Made by a program: the position numbers and the translations under genes
Shown: piece after piece, positions 1 through 11,731 of the stretch
How positions within the stretch are numbered: the first letter of the stretch is position 1
Layout: each line of letters begins with the position of its first letter
Source of the DNA: Sarcophilus harrisii
Taxonomy: Eukaryota; Chordata; Mammalia; Dasyuromorphia; Dasyuridae
NCBI RefSeq assembly: GCF_902635505.1
Contig: NC_045427.1
Span: 593,979,665 to 594,043,664, forward strand
DNA: 64,000 bases
Direction: 5' to 3'
Notes under the pieces: model-generated
The model's database searches: none
What the model saw: only the letters and a program-made list of their open reading frames with translations
Told to the model about the DNA's origin: nothing

Positions 1-594
1 TACGTTCTGCTTTTATAGATGAGAGTCACCAACTTGCACTTAAGGGCAAGATAATCCCAGTTAGTCCATATTTTATGAGGAGGTGGGATTAGTGCCATGT
101 CACAGACAGATGAGATTAGTACACATGAGCTCCTTCATTTTAGGCTGGCTAGCTGCCTTAGATTCAAGGTCTAAAGGCAGTGAGGTCACTCAGACTGACC
201 ACAATAATCCTCCCTTTGGTGCTAACCATACTCATAGTATAACACAATAGTCAGACCTGTATGACTTGTCTTTACTCAACTGCATCATCCTAATTTCTGC
301 TGCTTGCAATTTGGGGAATCAGTTCTTTGCACCAAGGGAAGCATTATAAACACAAGCAACACATAATCTTTATGAGGATATACAAGAGAAAACCTGCAAA
401 GAGATATTTCCATCATGAGACATTTGGGAGCCAAGAGGTTAACCATTTCCATGGGGACCAGGATTCTTTTCCATCCTTCTAGAATTTGTTCCAGCATTCC
501 AAACTCAATCCATGTGAGTATGGATGTCCTTGATGTTGTCAGGTACCTGGTGCACCTATGACCTGACCTGTGAGGGTATACACCCCTGCCCCCC

Positions 595-625
<31 letters not shown>

Positions 626-977
626 TGCTGGGAGGAAATCTAGAGTCGGCCTGTTTTGTAAGATCACTGTTTCAAGTACATGGACCTCAGTAGTCCTTCA
701 CTGCACTTAATGGTTTCATTAACAAATACTTGCAAAATTTTATTTATTTTATTTGGGAGCACCAGACTGTGTCTAGTTCCCTACATGGCTAATAGGATGA
801 AAAGGAGCATTCAGTCTCACTCACTAAAGGGGGAGTATATACAATATATTTCATTAAAGGGGGAAGTACAGTAGAAACCTGAACATGCTTGCTTCACAAG
901 TGTGTATTAGGAGGCATTAGGTAGACCAAAGATCAACAGCACCAGCCTCACACCATACCTGCCCATTCAATTTGTGT

Positions 978-1008
<31 letters not shown>

Positions 1009-1527
1009 AAAATATATAAAATAGTCCATTTGCTATTCTATTTACTAACCTTGTGTCCTGTTTCGCTCATAGCACAAAACTGGTGGTCTGACAATGTTTC
1101 AAGTTCAAAGTGGGTGAGAATTGTGAAATGTTAATGATTTTTAATCAATTAAAAGTGAATGAGTAGAAAGACTCATTCTCCCAGCCTGTTATCAATACAA
1201 TTTGATTTGTTTTATATCTATATTAGACTGATTGCAAAATAATAATCACACAAGTCTTGGATCCACGAGGGGCATCTCTTTTCCCAAGGACAAGGGGCAT
1301 GCAAACATGTCCAGCAGTTGGTCAAGCTAAAGGCATGGCTGGCAAGTTGGATCAGATGCATATAAGTACTGGGCTCTTCTGTTTCTTTAATCCCAAGAGG
1401 GCAGAAGAGAGAATAAAGTGCAAATAACAAATGCATGGTACATAAATATATGTGTATATGTACATATATATGATGAATGTGTGTGTGTGCTCATGTGTGC
1501 GTGTGTATTATATGTGAGGAAATTATC
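1..1527. other. Upstream DNA, no gene recognised
   Basis: Contains a C run (589-624, one G interruption), a CA microsatellite (about 974-1004) and TG/TA-rich sequence at about 1,440-1,520. Short open frames have no recognisable protein similarity. Confidence 0.5.
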
Positions 1528-2079
1528 AGGGTCAAAGAAGTGACCAAAGACCATCGATTAGTATTGGGATCTCATTCCCTATGGACTACAGATATATTTT
1601 GGGGTGTGGAGACCAAATGAGCCACTGGGTAGATTTCCCAAATCCATCCAGATTCTACCAAGATTACCTAGGAAATGACCTGGATACATCATTCTCAGGT
1701 GAAACCTGTCATGACTGACCTTAGCCCAGCAGAGGAAGCAACCCCTGATCAGCCCATGCACTCAGTTAAGCTAAGAAAGGATCCCAATACCAATCAATGC
1801 TTTTTGGCCACTTTTTTTGACCCTAATATAATTAGGATCCAATCCCTCATGGATATTTTATATGTGTATGTACACACACAATATGTGTGTGTATTATTGC
1901 TCTTTTCTCAACTTAATTGGGTCCAGGGGCTAATCAGGGTTGCTTCCTCTGCTGGGCTGAAATCAATCACGGCAGGATTGTCTTGGGGTGATGTATCCAG
2001 GAAGCCTTGGTGGCACCTGGATGGATCTGGGAAATCTACCCAGTGGCTCATTTGGTCTCCACACCCCAAAATATATCTG
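1528..2079. repeat. Compound inverted repeat
   Basis: Segment 1589-1755 is inverted at 1926-2079; the outer about 60 bp are almost perfect, with more divergence inside. A second segment, 1528-1572, is inverted at 1779-1824, inside the loop of the first. A weaker match joins 1756-1778 to 1903-1925. The order is A-B-C-A'-loop-C'-B'. No transposase and no known family recognised. Confidence 0.85.
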
Positions 2080-3190
2080 TAATTTTCCTCATTTTGGGAA
2101 TGGTTCTAGTTTCTCAAGTTTCATTATTTAGGCATTTTACAATATGAAGTCAGCCAAACTGGTTGGTAACTGGTAAGATCTCATGACCTGCCAAAACACA
2201 AAGTTCTCAAAACTTCACAGATAAGGACAAATTAATAAGTTTTTGCTATTTAGCCCCTCAAATAATCTACTTTAAGGCAAAATATATCCAAAAGAATATC
2301 GAAAAGTTTTAAAATGTTTTGATCATATTTGTAAGAGACATGCATCTTACCAAGAACCCTACAGACCTGCTGATGAAACCAGGGAAGGATTTTTATTTAA
2401 GATATTGCAAAACTGGGTATCTGGAAATAGGCACACCCTATAATCACTTGAGTAAGCTTTTTTAATACCCTATACCTGAAATGTATGTCCTTCCCATGAT
2501 TCCCCACTGATTGGGTATTATTGAGGTTCTAGTCTATCTGAAGCACTTAATTCCCCCATTGAGTGTGAGTCCCCACCCCGATTACATCTAAGAGTGTATT
2601 TCTTATTTTAATTTATGACTTCCCTCTATAAGTTTTATTTCTTTTGTTCTACATCAGCCTAACTTTTAGGTTTCATTTCTTAGGTTTGTTTCATTTCTCT
2701 GCAGTTCTCTAAGTTTCATAACTATGAAAACTAAACCCTCATCCAATTCTCAGTGTTTCAAAAAAAATTTGTAGGCTTAGATCATTTCTAAATCAAGAGG
2801 CAAAGATTTTATTATGATTTCAGTGGCAGGCTTAAGTTCTTTAGTGGAAACTGCCATTAACAAGGGGGAAGATGCCATTAGGCAGACTAAGTCCTAATGA
2901 ACTTTCTGGCAGTTTCTAATGAACCTGAGAAGCCATAAAATGGGCCAAATTTCTAAAAAAGAAAGTTTGTGGGAGGAGAAGAGAATTATGGTATCAGTAA
3001 TATGGGGGGGGGGGAGGTAGGGTTGGGAATGATATTGATATCATAACTTCGCTTTCTGATTGGCTACTATAATTGTAGAGTTTGTCAATTCCAGGAATTG
3101 AACAAGAAATTCATGGAGCGTATAGTAAGAAAGGTTTACTTAGGATAACAAAAAGGGGTCTAATCAAAATTTTAAAAAGTCCACTTAAAG
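2080..3190. other. Intergenic stretch without recognised genes
   Basis: AT-rich DNA with a short G run near 3003-3012. I recognise neither a gene nor a named repeat here. Confidence 0.5.
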
Positions 3191-3202
3191 AGATGATCTA
3201 CT

Positions 3203-3385
3203 GATTTTTTCCTGTGCAGCATAATAACTGTGAGAATGTTCAGAAGAATTGCACATGTTTAACATATATTGGAGTACTTGCTATTTAGGGGAAGGGAGAA
3301 AAATTTGGAACACAAGATTTTGCAAGGGTGAATGTTAAAAACTATCTTTGCATGTATTTTGAAAATAAAAAGCTATTAATAAAAA
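3203..3385 (+). mobile_element. 5'-truncated marsupial L1 3' tail
   Basis: Typical L1 3' UTR wording (TTGGAACACAAGATTTTGCA, then GAAAATAAAAAGC) ends in an A-rich tail. Flanking copies of AGATGATCTA at 3191-3200 and 3386-3395 look like a target-site duplication. Confidence 0.75.
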
Positions 3386-3898
3386 AGATGATCTATCAGT
3401 GCTCTTCCCTGCTTGTCTCAGGGAGTAGTTAGGTTTTCAGATTATTTAATTCAGGCTCTCTCAGCCAAGGTCCCTCCCTACAACCCCATCTAAACATTGG
3501 GTTGCTTGCAGGGTCTTAGCCTTTTGTTGGGATTTTATTATCCCTTATCAATGTCAACCTTTTCCCAGAGTTCAGACTAAGAAAGACAAATAGGTTATAT
3601 GTATGGTTTTATTCCTCTTCAAGCAGGCAGACATAGCTAGAAGCTACAGTGAGAATTGAACTTAAGGTGAGTTTAAGCTACAGGGGTTATAAAGGCAAAA
3701 ATCACAAGTCACGGAGTAGGGGTAATTGCAAAGTTGTCTGATCATGGTTGGTCATTGGTACCCTGGCTGGACTGTTCTTAAAGATTACAAGATACTGGCT
3801 GAGTAAAGGGAAGTGGGTCAGAAGGAAAGGTTTCTAGGAACGCCTTAGTTCATTGGGAGTCAACCTGTGCCAGTCTGAGTTGTTTCTGTAGCTGCTGG

Positions 3899-4262
3899 TG
3901 TAATGCCAAAGAAACTGAGCAAGACAGAGATTAGAGACCAATTCAATAGTTTATTAAATGGAGAGAAATACTGGGACCACTGGATCCCAGGGCTAGACGA
4001 GACTATCATCTCAAAGCGTCTAGCCCTGAGTATCAGGACAGCAAGCCTTTTATGGAATTACAAGAACAATAACATAATGCAGAGACCTAGGTGGGGATAG
4101 CCTCATAGATGGAGGTTACTGATATTCTAATGGCATTAAGGAATGTCTATAACACCTTTATCTCAACCATTAAGAGGGGACGGTCATAACCTTAAGGCAG
4201 AATACAAAATAGGACAAATGGAGGAACTGGTCACCCCATTAAAAGGGACCTTTGGCATTACA
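3899..4262 (-). mobile_element. Solo LTR, endogenous retrovirus fossil
   Basis: A 364-bp unit with inverted ends TGTAATGCCAAAG and CTTTGGCATTACA, flanked by the 4-bp direct repeat CTGG. An inverted poly(A) hexamer at about 3950 suggests minus orientation. A 4-bp duplication is typical of class I (ERV1-like) integrations. No internal genes are present. Confidence 0.75.
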
Positions 4263-4509
4263 CTGGCACAGCAGAGGGAATTCTAGGTTCAGCGAGTGGA
4301 ACACACTGCAAAGGATTTCTGATACAATATGACCAGCTTAAGAGATTCTCAGTTTGTCTCCTATTTGGCTGATTCTAATCCCCAGATCAATCTGGTCTCC
4401 TTTGAATAGTAGGGGAGTTCAAGCAAACAAAGATGGTCAGTGAAAAAAAAAATCACTAAGGGCCTCGATTCCTCAGTCAATCGAAATACTGATTTGGATT
4501 TTTGTCACC

Positions 4510-4690
4510 TCCATCTGGACTCGGACACTTAACTAGCTCCGTGAAGCTGGGCAAGTCATTTAGCTGGGTAGTCTCAGTTTCCTCTTCTGTAAAACGCGTG
4601 GGAGAAGCAAATGGCAAACCATTCCAGTGTCTTTGCCAAGAAAACCCCAAATGGGATCAGGAAAAATCAGGCTGCGCTACAACCACAGAA
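4510..4690 (+). mobile_element. MAR1-type CORE-SINE
   Basis: Contains CTGGGCAAGTCATTTAGCTG, then CTCAGTTTCCTCTTCTGTAA, and the MAR1-type end reading GTGTCTTTGCCAAGAAAACC. It lies just upstream of the NCOA4 CpG island. Confidence 0.75.
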
Positions 4691-5512
4691 GGGCCTTTAG
4701 TTTAAGGCCGTCCGCCGCTCCCCCGCTCCCCCCCTTCCCCACGGGGAGGCATTTTTCTAATGTGGTGGTGGTGAGTTTAGCAAACCCCATAATTTCCTCT
4801 CACTCCTGCCTCCTCCCCGCCGTCAGCCTTCCTTTTCTTTACTAATCCTAGTTCAGCGGCGTCCCTAGCTTATCTCCAGCTACGATAAGGGGGAGGGAAC
4901 GGGGAGTATCTATTTGAGGGAAACGAAACATTTTGCATAGAGCTGGAAGAAACTTGGGGAGGTTCGTTTCGAAGTTCTTGGGCTATGTTTTGTACATCTA
5001 GCGTCTAGGGCCTCGCGGGCTTTTAAAGAGACGGCCGATTCTACGCCAACTCTCTTACTTCACAGAGGAGGGACCGGTGCCATTTCAGTCACGGGCAGAT
5101 GTCGCCCCGGCGGTGCCGGGTGAAACGTAGGCAGAGGTCCCGTCGCCGGGCTTCCTCTGCCTCGGGCGACGCGCCTTGCTGCCTCTCAGGCCCTACAGCC
5201 TGCACGCGCCTGGAGCGCCCAAGGGCACAAGCGGCAAGATGGCGCGCGGCGCGCGGGCAGCAACATATTACTTCACGCTTGTCCCTCGGAACTTTCTTCT
5301 CTCTGACAGATGGGGGATGAATGCGAGCCCTGCCTCTGCCGTCCGCCTACCTGGATGCTTCTCACTCTCCTAAACGGCTACTCGGGCGCCGCAGCTGGCT
5401 CTTCCTTTCGAAGAGAGCCGGTGACATCACACCTTGACTCACGAAATTGATGTAAGTGACTTCCGGGCACGGCCTGGCCCCCACCACTCCTGCTTCTGCG
5501 GCTTTCAATTCC

Positions 5513-5537
5513 GGGGGGGGGGGGGGGGGGGGGGGGG
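5513..5537 (+). repeat. G run of 25 bases
   Basis: Uninterrupted guanines within the NCOA4 CpG island, about 565 bp upstream of the proposed first donor. Confidence 0.9.
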
Positions 5538-5928
5538 CTCAGTTGGAGGGACGGTGGCCTCTGGATTCCCCTCCCCCCTCTCCTTCTCTCCTCTCTCCTG
5601 CCCCCCTCCCCCTCCCCTCGCACTCGCTCCGGTCTGCTGAGGGCTTCAGGGAGGCCCGGGTGAGAGCCGGCACAGGTGGACCGCTAAGGTGGCAGAGCGG
5701 CTGTGAAAGGGCTCACTGGTCCTCACACCGGAAGTGTGTGAGCACCACATATATCCCACGGGCACACGATGCTGAGGGCGAGGCGAAGGCCAGAGAGCAG
5801 ATGCACTCTAGGATCCGGGGAAGGTGCACGTGCCCGGGGATCGACCGTAACGTGCCCTGTCTTAGACACATCCTTCCGTGCCGCCGGCAGAGGGCAGACA
5901 AGACCTTCTCTCCGGCTTGGCGCGGAGA

Positions 5929-5938
5929 TCTCGCGAGA
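5929..5938. promoter_or_regulatory. CGCG element TCTCGCGAGA, copy 1
   Basis: Perfect 10-bp palindrome known as a CpG-island promoter motif bound by BANP (earlier also linked to ZBTB33/Kaiso). The second copy is 59 bp downstream. Binding is inferred from the motif. Confidence 0.7.
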
Positions 5939-5987
5939 GGAGTTAAAGCGCTCCCCCCCGGAAGTGGAAGGACACAAAACGCGCTGC

Positions 5988-5997
5988 TCTCGCGAGA
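5988..5997. promoter_or_regulatory. CGCG element TCTCGCGAGA, copy 2
   Basis: Second perfect copy of the palindrome, about 105 bp upstream of the proposed splice donor. An ETS site (CCGGAAGTG) lies between the two copies. Confidence 0.7.
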
Positions 5998-5999
5998 CT

Positions 6000-6102
6000 C
6001 GCTCTCGGAGCCTCCTGTCAGTCTCGCCGCTTCTTGTCCGCTGCGGTCCGGCCGGGATTCAGCGCACGGTGCGGGAGTGGCCGTCGGCGCCTGAGAGGAG
6101 CG
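6000..6102 (+). other. NCOA4: Candidate NCOA4 untranslated first exon (5' limit uncertain)
   Basis: Sequence just downstream of the CGCG elements ends in a strong donor, GAGCG|GTAAGA, at 6102/6103. This is the placing expected for a housekeeping non-coding first exon that splices to the ATG exon near 17.1 kb. The left end is approximate. Confidence 0.5.
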
Positions 6103-7400
6103 GTAAGAACGGCTCGGGCTCATATAAGTATTCAGAGCGCCCTGGGGCGGGGGCGAGGGAGCGGTGGAGAGAGACGGGCGCGCCCGCGCCCGACTGACAG
6201 GCCGGGGCCTCGGCCGGCCATTCCTCCCTATCTGACCTTCCCTTGGCGAGCTGCAGTCCGACCAAGTTTGTCAGCCTCTGGCCCCTCTCTCTCGCGGCTG
6301 GACCCTCTCCCTTGTCGAAGGCCCGAGTCTAGGTCGGGCTTCCAGGGGCGGTCACCGAGGAGCAGGCGGGCCGCTCTTCGTTCTGATCGCTGCGGAGAAG
6401 AAGGAGGAGGAAAAGACCCCTCCCTTCTTTGCCGCAGGACGGACCCTGGCCAAGGGGAAGGGACGGGAGGTTGAGCCCGGTCCCCAAAGCACCCACGGGG
6501 ACAGCGGTATCTGGGAAGGGGGGAGCTCCGTGAGGTGTCCCCCAAGCCTGGGAGCTGCACCGACTTGGAGGACGTTTAGGGGGCCTCCCCGCGGCACTTG
6601 CGGTCCGGGCCGGCTCGAGCCATTTCTGCTTGCCCGCCTCTCCGGGTTCGGCCTCTCCTCTGCTGCCCCTGCTCCCACCGCTCCCCCAGATTTTGGAGCG
6701 GCCTCCTAGTCGGGCTTCCCTCTCACACCCCAAGCCGGCGGGGACTTTCTGTCTGAAGCCGCTCAGCTGCGGCTGGCCCGTTATTCTGGGGCGGTAACCA
6801 CCGGGCTGACCCTAAAACCGGGAGGACCCGGGCCCCTCGACGGCTCCTGCCGTGGGCTGGTTAGGGGTGCCGGGGAGCGGAGCCTCTCTTTTTCCATTTT
6901 CGTCCCCTTTTCGCCCGTGACCCCGTGGTATATATAAAAATAGGTGTGCGAGTCAAACATTTATTGGTAATAAGTCATAATTTCACGATTCCCGTATTCT
7001 CACCCACACAGGCTTCTAAGTTAAAGATGAGACGCCAGCCTGCCCTGATAGAGGGTCTGCTCTGTTGAGGGTCCCCTTTGCGGGTTAAATCACATCGAGG
7101 CTTTATTCCTACAATTGAATATGTTTGAGGAAGGATGCTTTTTAAAAGTGCGTCTTTTTGGAAAAAAAAATAACTTGGAAATTGCATATAATAGTTTTTC
7201 TTTCAGAAGCTTAAATAATAGAAACCTAGTTGAACAGCATCAGCAGCTTTTGTTTTGAACTTGGAGAGCAGCTAAGCCAGGTAGATTATAAAGGGAAGAC
7301 AGTAAAGAAAGTGAATAGGTAATGCCGAGTGATTCTTTGATCATATTAATCGTCCTTATACAGGTCTGATCTTGTCTGGGTTATGGTTTAAGCCGTTCAC
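6103..7400 (+). other. Start of NCOA4 intron 1
   Basis: Falls from CpG-island composition to AT-rich intron. A short frame at about 7,027 (MRQPALIEGLLC) is not recognised as protein. Nothing else supported. Confidence 0.4.
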
Positions 7401-7409
7401 AACTTAATA

Positions 7410-7870
7410 AAATCCACACCTCGTCTGACATTCAAGGTCTTCCCACCATTTCTTCCACCTTCCAGCTTTATCTGAGACGACTTCCCAATTTTGTTTCCAC
7501 TTCACATTAAACTGGATGAAACCCATGACATTCCTGTACTATTCAAAGTAATAAAAAAAATGTTTTTTGTTCACATAGTTTGGTATACCTAGAATGTTCT
7601 CCAATTCTACTCCCCTCTCTATTCAGAAGGGATCTCTACTATTTTAATTTTCACATAGAACTCTTATGTATTTATGATTTATTTTGTTCCCTGGTTATTT
7701 GAGTATATAATATATTGTATTCTGGCCTGATTGCTTCCTTCCCTCTCCACTTTCCACCCCAACAAACATTGTAAGATCTATAAGGGATGTTGTATTATTT
7801 TTGTGTCTTCCCCATCCCTAGTAGCACTGTGAATCTAGTAAGATACTTGATTGCTTGTTGAATGGAATTA
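7410..7870 (+). mobile_element. Degenerate L2 LINE fragment
   Basis: Shows the L2 3' pattern: pyrimidine-rich amino-terminal text, then GTAAGATCTATAAGGGATGT and CTTGATTGCTTGTTGAATG. Old and heavily diverged. Confidence 0.6.
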
Positions 7871-8219
7871 TATTGACATCTAGTAATTATAGAACCTATG
7901 GAATATTTAAACTAAATTACTTGTTATCTTTCAGTATTGTGGTTATTTTTTGAATTGTCTATTCAGATCTACAGTGGGCTAGTAAATAATAGAATTAATG
8001 TTGGAAGATTTCTTTGTGTTTCATTTAACATCCTTTAAAGCCTAATCTATTTTGAATTGTCAAATATTAAGCAAATGATATTTTGCTAAAAATTATTGAC
8101 TGGGTTGTTCATGTTTCTAGTTTATTTTTAGGGCTCCCCATATCCCTTGACTTTTGAAATTTCACTTCTATTGAATTAAGTGATAGTTAAAGCTGGTGAA
8201 TAATTGATGAGATGAAGGA

Positions 8220-8960
8220 CTTTTTGCATAATCATCCTTCCAAAACTCACCCCTCGACCAGACTTTTCTATTTCTGTTAAGTATTCCACTTTCCCTCTAG
8301 TCACATAAATTTGAAACCTTGGAGTTATCCTTGATTGCTCATCCCCCATTAAATCTGGGATTTATCTCCTTCAGATAAAGGGCCATCACTTCAGTTCTGG
8401 CAATTTTAACAGCCTTATAATTAGTTTCCTTGTCAAAAGTATTTTACCCTTCTAATATGTCATTCAAAAACTTGCCAAAGTGATTTTCTCAAAGCACTGG
8501 CCTGACCATGTCACTTTTTTTCTCAATAAGCACAAGTGACTCCCTGTCACTTGGAGGATTAAACAAAAACTCTCTTTGGTTTTTAGAGCCCCTTGCACTT
8601 TGGTTCCAGCTTCCCTTTCTAGACACATTAGACCTTTTAAGGTATTCTTAAGTCTGGCCAAACTATTCATCTTGGCCCTTACATATAACATTCCATTTGG
8701 GGGCCTTTTCACAGGCTGGCCTGTGCTTAGAATACTCTTCTTTCTCACCCATACATCTTATATCTAGGTCCCTCAAGAACTTGGCTCAAATCCTGATCTC
8801 ATCAACTGGTAGTCCCTCACCCTCATTACCTATGTTTAATATGTATGTAGATATATGTATGTATATATGTGCATGTTATTTGCCCTGTGAAATGTAAGCT
8901 CCTTGAAGGCAGGGACTGTTTTAATTCTGTCTTCTGCTATATGTGTAGTATTGAGATCAC
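8220..8960 (+). mobile_element. L2 LINE 3' end
   Basis: Good match in order to the L2 3' region: CTGACCATGTCAC, GACTCCCTGTCACTTGGAGG, GCCCCTTGCACTTTGGTTCC, and GTAAGCTCCTTGAAGGCAGG near 8,900. Confidence 0.8.
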
Positions 8961-10000
8961 TTGAGTCATAAGGTATGAACAGCTTAAGTCACTTTTATAA
9001 TTTAAATAAATTCTAACCCACCTTTTAAAATTTTTTTTATTAAATGAATTTTTTTAGTCTTAAATTCTGTAACCCTCATTATTTTAAAAGTGATGAGAGA
9101 CATATTTAAATACTTCATTACCCCCTTCAATATACTGGGTCTAAAAAATTAGATTAAAAAATCTAATTTTAAAATCATTGGAATTTGAAATGCCTGACAT
9201 TCTAGTAATTGTGACATTGGATTCGGGTACTTAAGTGGTAATTTGATCTGTTATTGCTATAATTGCTTAGAAAACTTAAAAAAAGGTATTGTTTGATGAC
9301 TAGAAGCAAAGTGATCCCTAGATTCTTTTCACCCTTTGCTCTCTTATTTTTAAAAGGTTTAGTATCAATATGGATGGCTTTGGAGGATTTTTACAATGGA
9401 TACAGTTTTCACATTTGAAGTTAAGTCCTAGATCTTTGTTGTTTGTTTAGAATAAACATCTTTCAAGAAAAGAGCATTGTTCCCATAGCTCCAACATTAG
9501 AGAAAAAACCAGGATGGAACATTTTCTAGCTTAATTTCTAGTCATTTAATTTTGAAATTTGTTGTGAATTTTGAATTTAGCTGATCAGATTTCTAATTAA
9601 ATAGTAAATAAAAGTTATTGTATACTTTGTAATCAATCCCTAGAAACTGTTTTTACATTCTTTTTGGTATCAGGAGATAGTAGCAGAGCTGACACTAGCA
9701 GTCATTTTCCTGAGTTTTAGCCCAGTGCTTTATCCATTATATGTACTATGCCCACCAATCTTCATTCTGACACTTGGGAGAGAATAAAGTCCTTATAACA
9801 GCCAGTCAGCATTTACTTATCTATTTCTAAATTTCTGGAACAACTTATTTTTCTTTTTATCACTAGTATTATATGAAGAGTGATCCTCTCTTCAAAGGAA
9901 AAAATACTCCTAATTTGGTTTAAAAAAAGTGCAAAGGTTAAATAAATCTAAATATTACTGAAAAAGTCGGACGGTAATGATATGTTAAACATGACGTTAC
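8960..10000 (+). other. Intronic DNA, little recognised
   Basis: AT-rich NCOA4 intron 1 sequence. A MIR-like tail is possible at about 9,660-9,760; otherwise I see nothing. Confidence 0.4.
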
Positions 10001-10003
10001 ATT

Positions 10004-10290
10004 CTTTTTTTTTCAATAGTATTTTATATTTCTAAAGACTTTGTCCAACTTTTTCTTTTTCCTCTCTCAAGACAACAAGCAACCAGATCTAGGTACAATA
10101 TGTACAGTCCTTTTAAACATTTCCATATTTGTCATGTTGTGCACAGCCAACATTTATTCATTTAAATGGTATTTTATTTTGCCAAATACATGCAAAGACA
10201 TTTTCATCATTCACCTTTGCAAAATCTTGTGTTGCAAATTTTTCTTCCTCCCCCATTATAGGCTAAACTTGTGTACTTCTAAACGATTTC
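10004..10290 (-). mobile_element. Two abutting L1 3'-end fragments
   Basis: Two copies of the antisense L1 tail pattern follow one another: AGTATTTTATATTTCTAAAG at about 10,020 and GGTATTTTATTTTGCC at about 10,167. Each is followed by antisense 3' UTR sequence such as TTTGCAAAATCTTGTGTT. Confidence 0.65.
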
Positions 10291-10399
10291 CATATTCGTC
10301 CTTAAGCCCTTCACCTCGGATCGGCACTGTGCTAAGCCAGCCCTGGGGATACGGAGGAAGGCAAACAGCCCTTCCTCCCTGTAGACCCCTGGGCGTCAG

Positions 10400-11300
10400 G
10401 TCTAGCTAGAGAGCTTCGTCTTTGTGTGCGAACATAGAGCGCGCCTGTGTTTGTGTGGATAGGTGTATGTGCGTATATGTACGTCCCCATGACCGGGGTT
10501 TGCTGTTCCCCCTCCCTGCCTTGTCTTCCCTGGGCCCTCATCGAATGCCTGCCTTTCTCTTGGGGGGGAGAAGGGGGTATTCTCTGGCGAAGAAAGCGAG
10601 ACTACCCGTTCCGGCCCCTGGAGGTATCTCATCGGTTACCCTGACCCGGGCCGGGATAGACGTCCTAATGCCGCGGCACTGCCTGCGGCCCTCGCGGCCT
10701 GCTGGGCCCGCTCCGGAGAGGGGCCGAGCCTGACCACTGGAAATGACATGGTCCGGCGGGCCTCCCCACCCCGCCCCCGGCACGGGCCCCCAGCACGGGC
10801 CCAGTCCGGGGCCTATGCCGAGGCTTTACCCATCCGGGTTTGCGAGGCGGCCTCGCCCTTCGGGGGCCCCCCAGTCCTTTGCGCGAGTGCGGACGTGCGA
10901 GCTGTAGCCGGGGCAGTGGCGGCCTGGTGACGCAGGAATCAGGTGACAGGTGACAGGAGGGGCGGGGCCGAATGCTGTGCTAGCTCCAGGATAAATTTTC
11001 CGCCCCAGTAACCTCAACTGATAAATTGTCTGCTGCAGGCTTTGTTGTCTTGCTGCCTTCTTCTGGCTGGGGGCAGAACCCGGCGCGCTCGGCGGCGGTC
11101 ACTCGGGGACGGTATGCGGGCGCCTTGCCCCGGGACACCCCAGAGGGCGGCGGGCAGGTCGAGGGTCCGGGCCGGGGCAGTGTGCGCCATGCGATTGTAT
11201 TATTCGGGTCTGGTTCGTCGGGACACCGAACTGGGGCTTTAAATGGCCGAGGCTGGTTTTCGGTGTGGGAGGCAGAGCCAGCTCCTCCGCCTCATAGATA
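10400..11300. promoter_or_regulatory. Second CpG island inside NCOA4 intron 1, possible alternative promoter
   Basis: CpG-rich block with a GC box (GGGGCGGGGC, about 10,959) next to repeated CAGGTGACAGG E-box-like units at 10,939-10,956. Human NCOA4 is known to use several first exons, so an alternative NCOA4 start is the likeliest reading. I cannot assign a first exon with confidence. Confidence 0.5.
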
Positions 11301-11677
11301 AGCTTTTTATTTAGGATGGGACAGTGGACCGACTTGCCACAGAATAGGGGACAGATGGGTTTTTCCCTAAGTCTGCAGTACTACTAGAAAGTGTCCTTGG
11401 AAACCTAGAAAGTTGAATGAATCAGTTTGTAACTTGAAATAGAAAAACATTACGTGGCACTGGGCAACAAAATTTTGCGGTCACTTTTCAGTCTTTGGGT
11501 TTGAGAATTTGAAGTGGTAGATTTACACTTGTAAATTCAGCGCTGATAATATGCATATTTATCTGTGCTGAATATACAAATATTGATTGCCTCTGGTGAT
11601 CTAAAGAAACAGTTTTTTAAAAAGAATTGGAAAGGGTAGTAGCAATGTAATGGATTGTGGCACTTTTTTCTTTTCAG

Positions 11678-11731
11678 AAGATCCCACAGTTGGAAGGAAG
11701 AAAACCTCAAGTAAAAAAGAACCTTTTGAAG
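11678..11731 (+). other. NCOA4: Candidate small 5' exon of NCOA4
   Basis: A pyrimidine-rich acceptor (TTTTTTCTTTTCAG) precedes 54 bp that end GAAG|GTAAAT, a good donor. Reading it in frame to the known ATG gives no recognised N-terminal peptide, so it would be untranslated or an alternative exon. Not verified against transcripts. Confidence 0.4.

Larger units (their letters stand above)
5030..6900. promoter_or_regulatory. NCOA4: CpG island, likely main NCOA4 promoter
   Basis: CpG-dense sequence in an otherwise AT-rich region. Visible motifs are two perfect TCTCGCGAGA palindromes (5929-5938 and 5988-5997), ETS/GABP-type CCGGAAGTG sites at about 5728-5736 and 5958-5966, a reverse ETS site at 5459-5466, and a YY1-like AAGATGGCG near 5236. 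A 25-base G run lies at 5513-5537. No coding gene other than NCOA4 is found downstream in this orientation. The transcription start is not mapped. Confidence 0.75.

Noticed and set aside
1675-2082. Open frame of 135 codons at 1.7-2.1 kb
   Set aside because: It is inside the compound inverted repeat and shows no known protein pattern.
3540-4360. Possible older LTR surrounding the solo LTR
   Set aside because: Some LTR-like features in the flanks but no paired ends found; not enough to call.
1-5000. Search for an MSMB-like gene upstream of NCOA4
   Set aside because: Human has MSMB near NCOA4, but no cysteine-rich exon pattern is visible here.
5456-6094. Open frame of 212 codons in the NCOA4 CpG island
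   Set aside because: Gly/Pro/Arg-rich, crosses the G run and proposed donor, and similar open frames exist on both strands; an effect of GC content.
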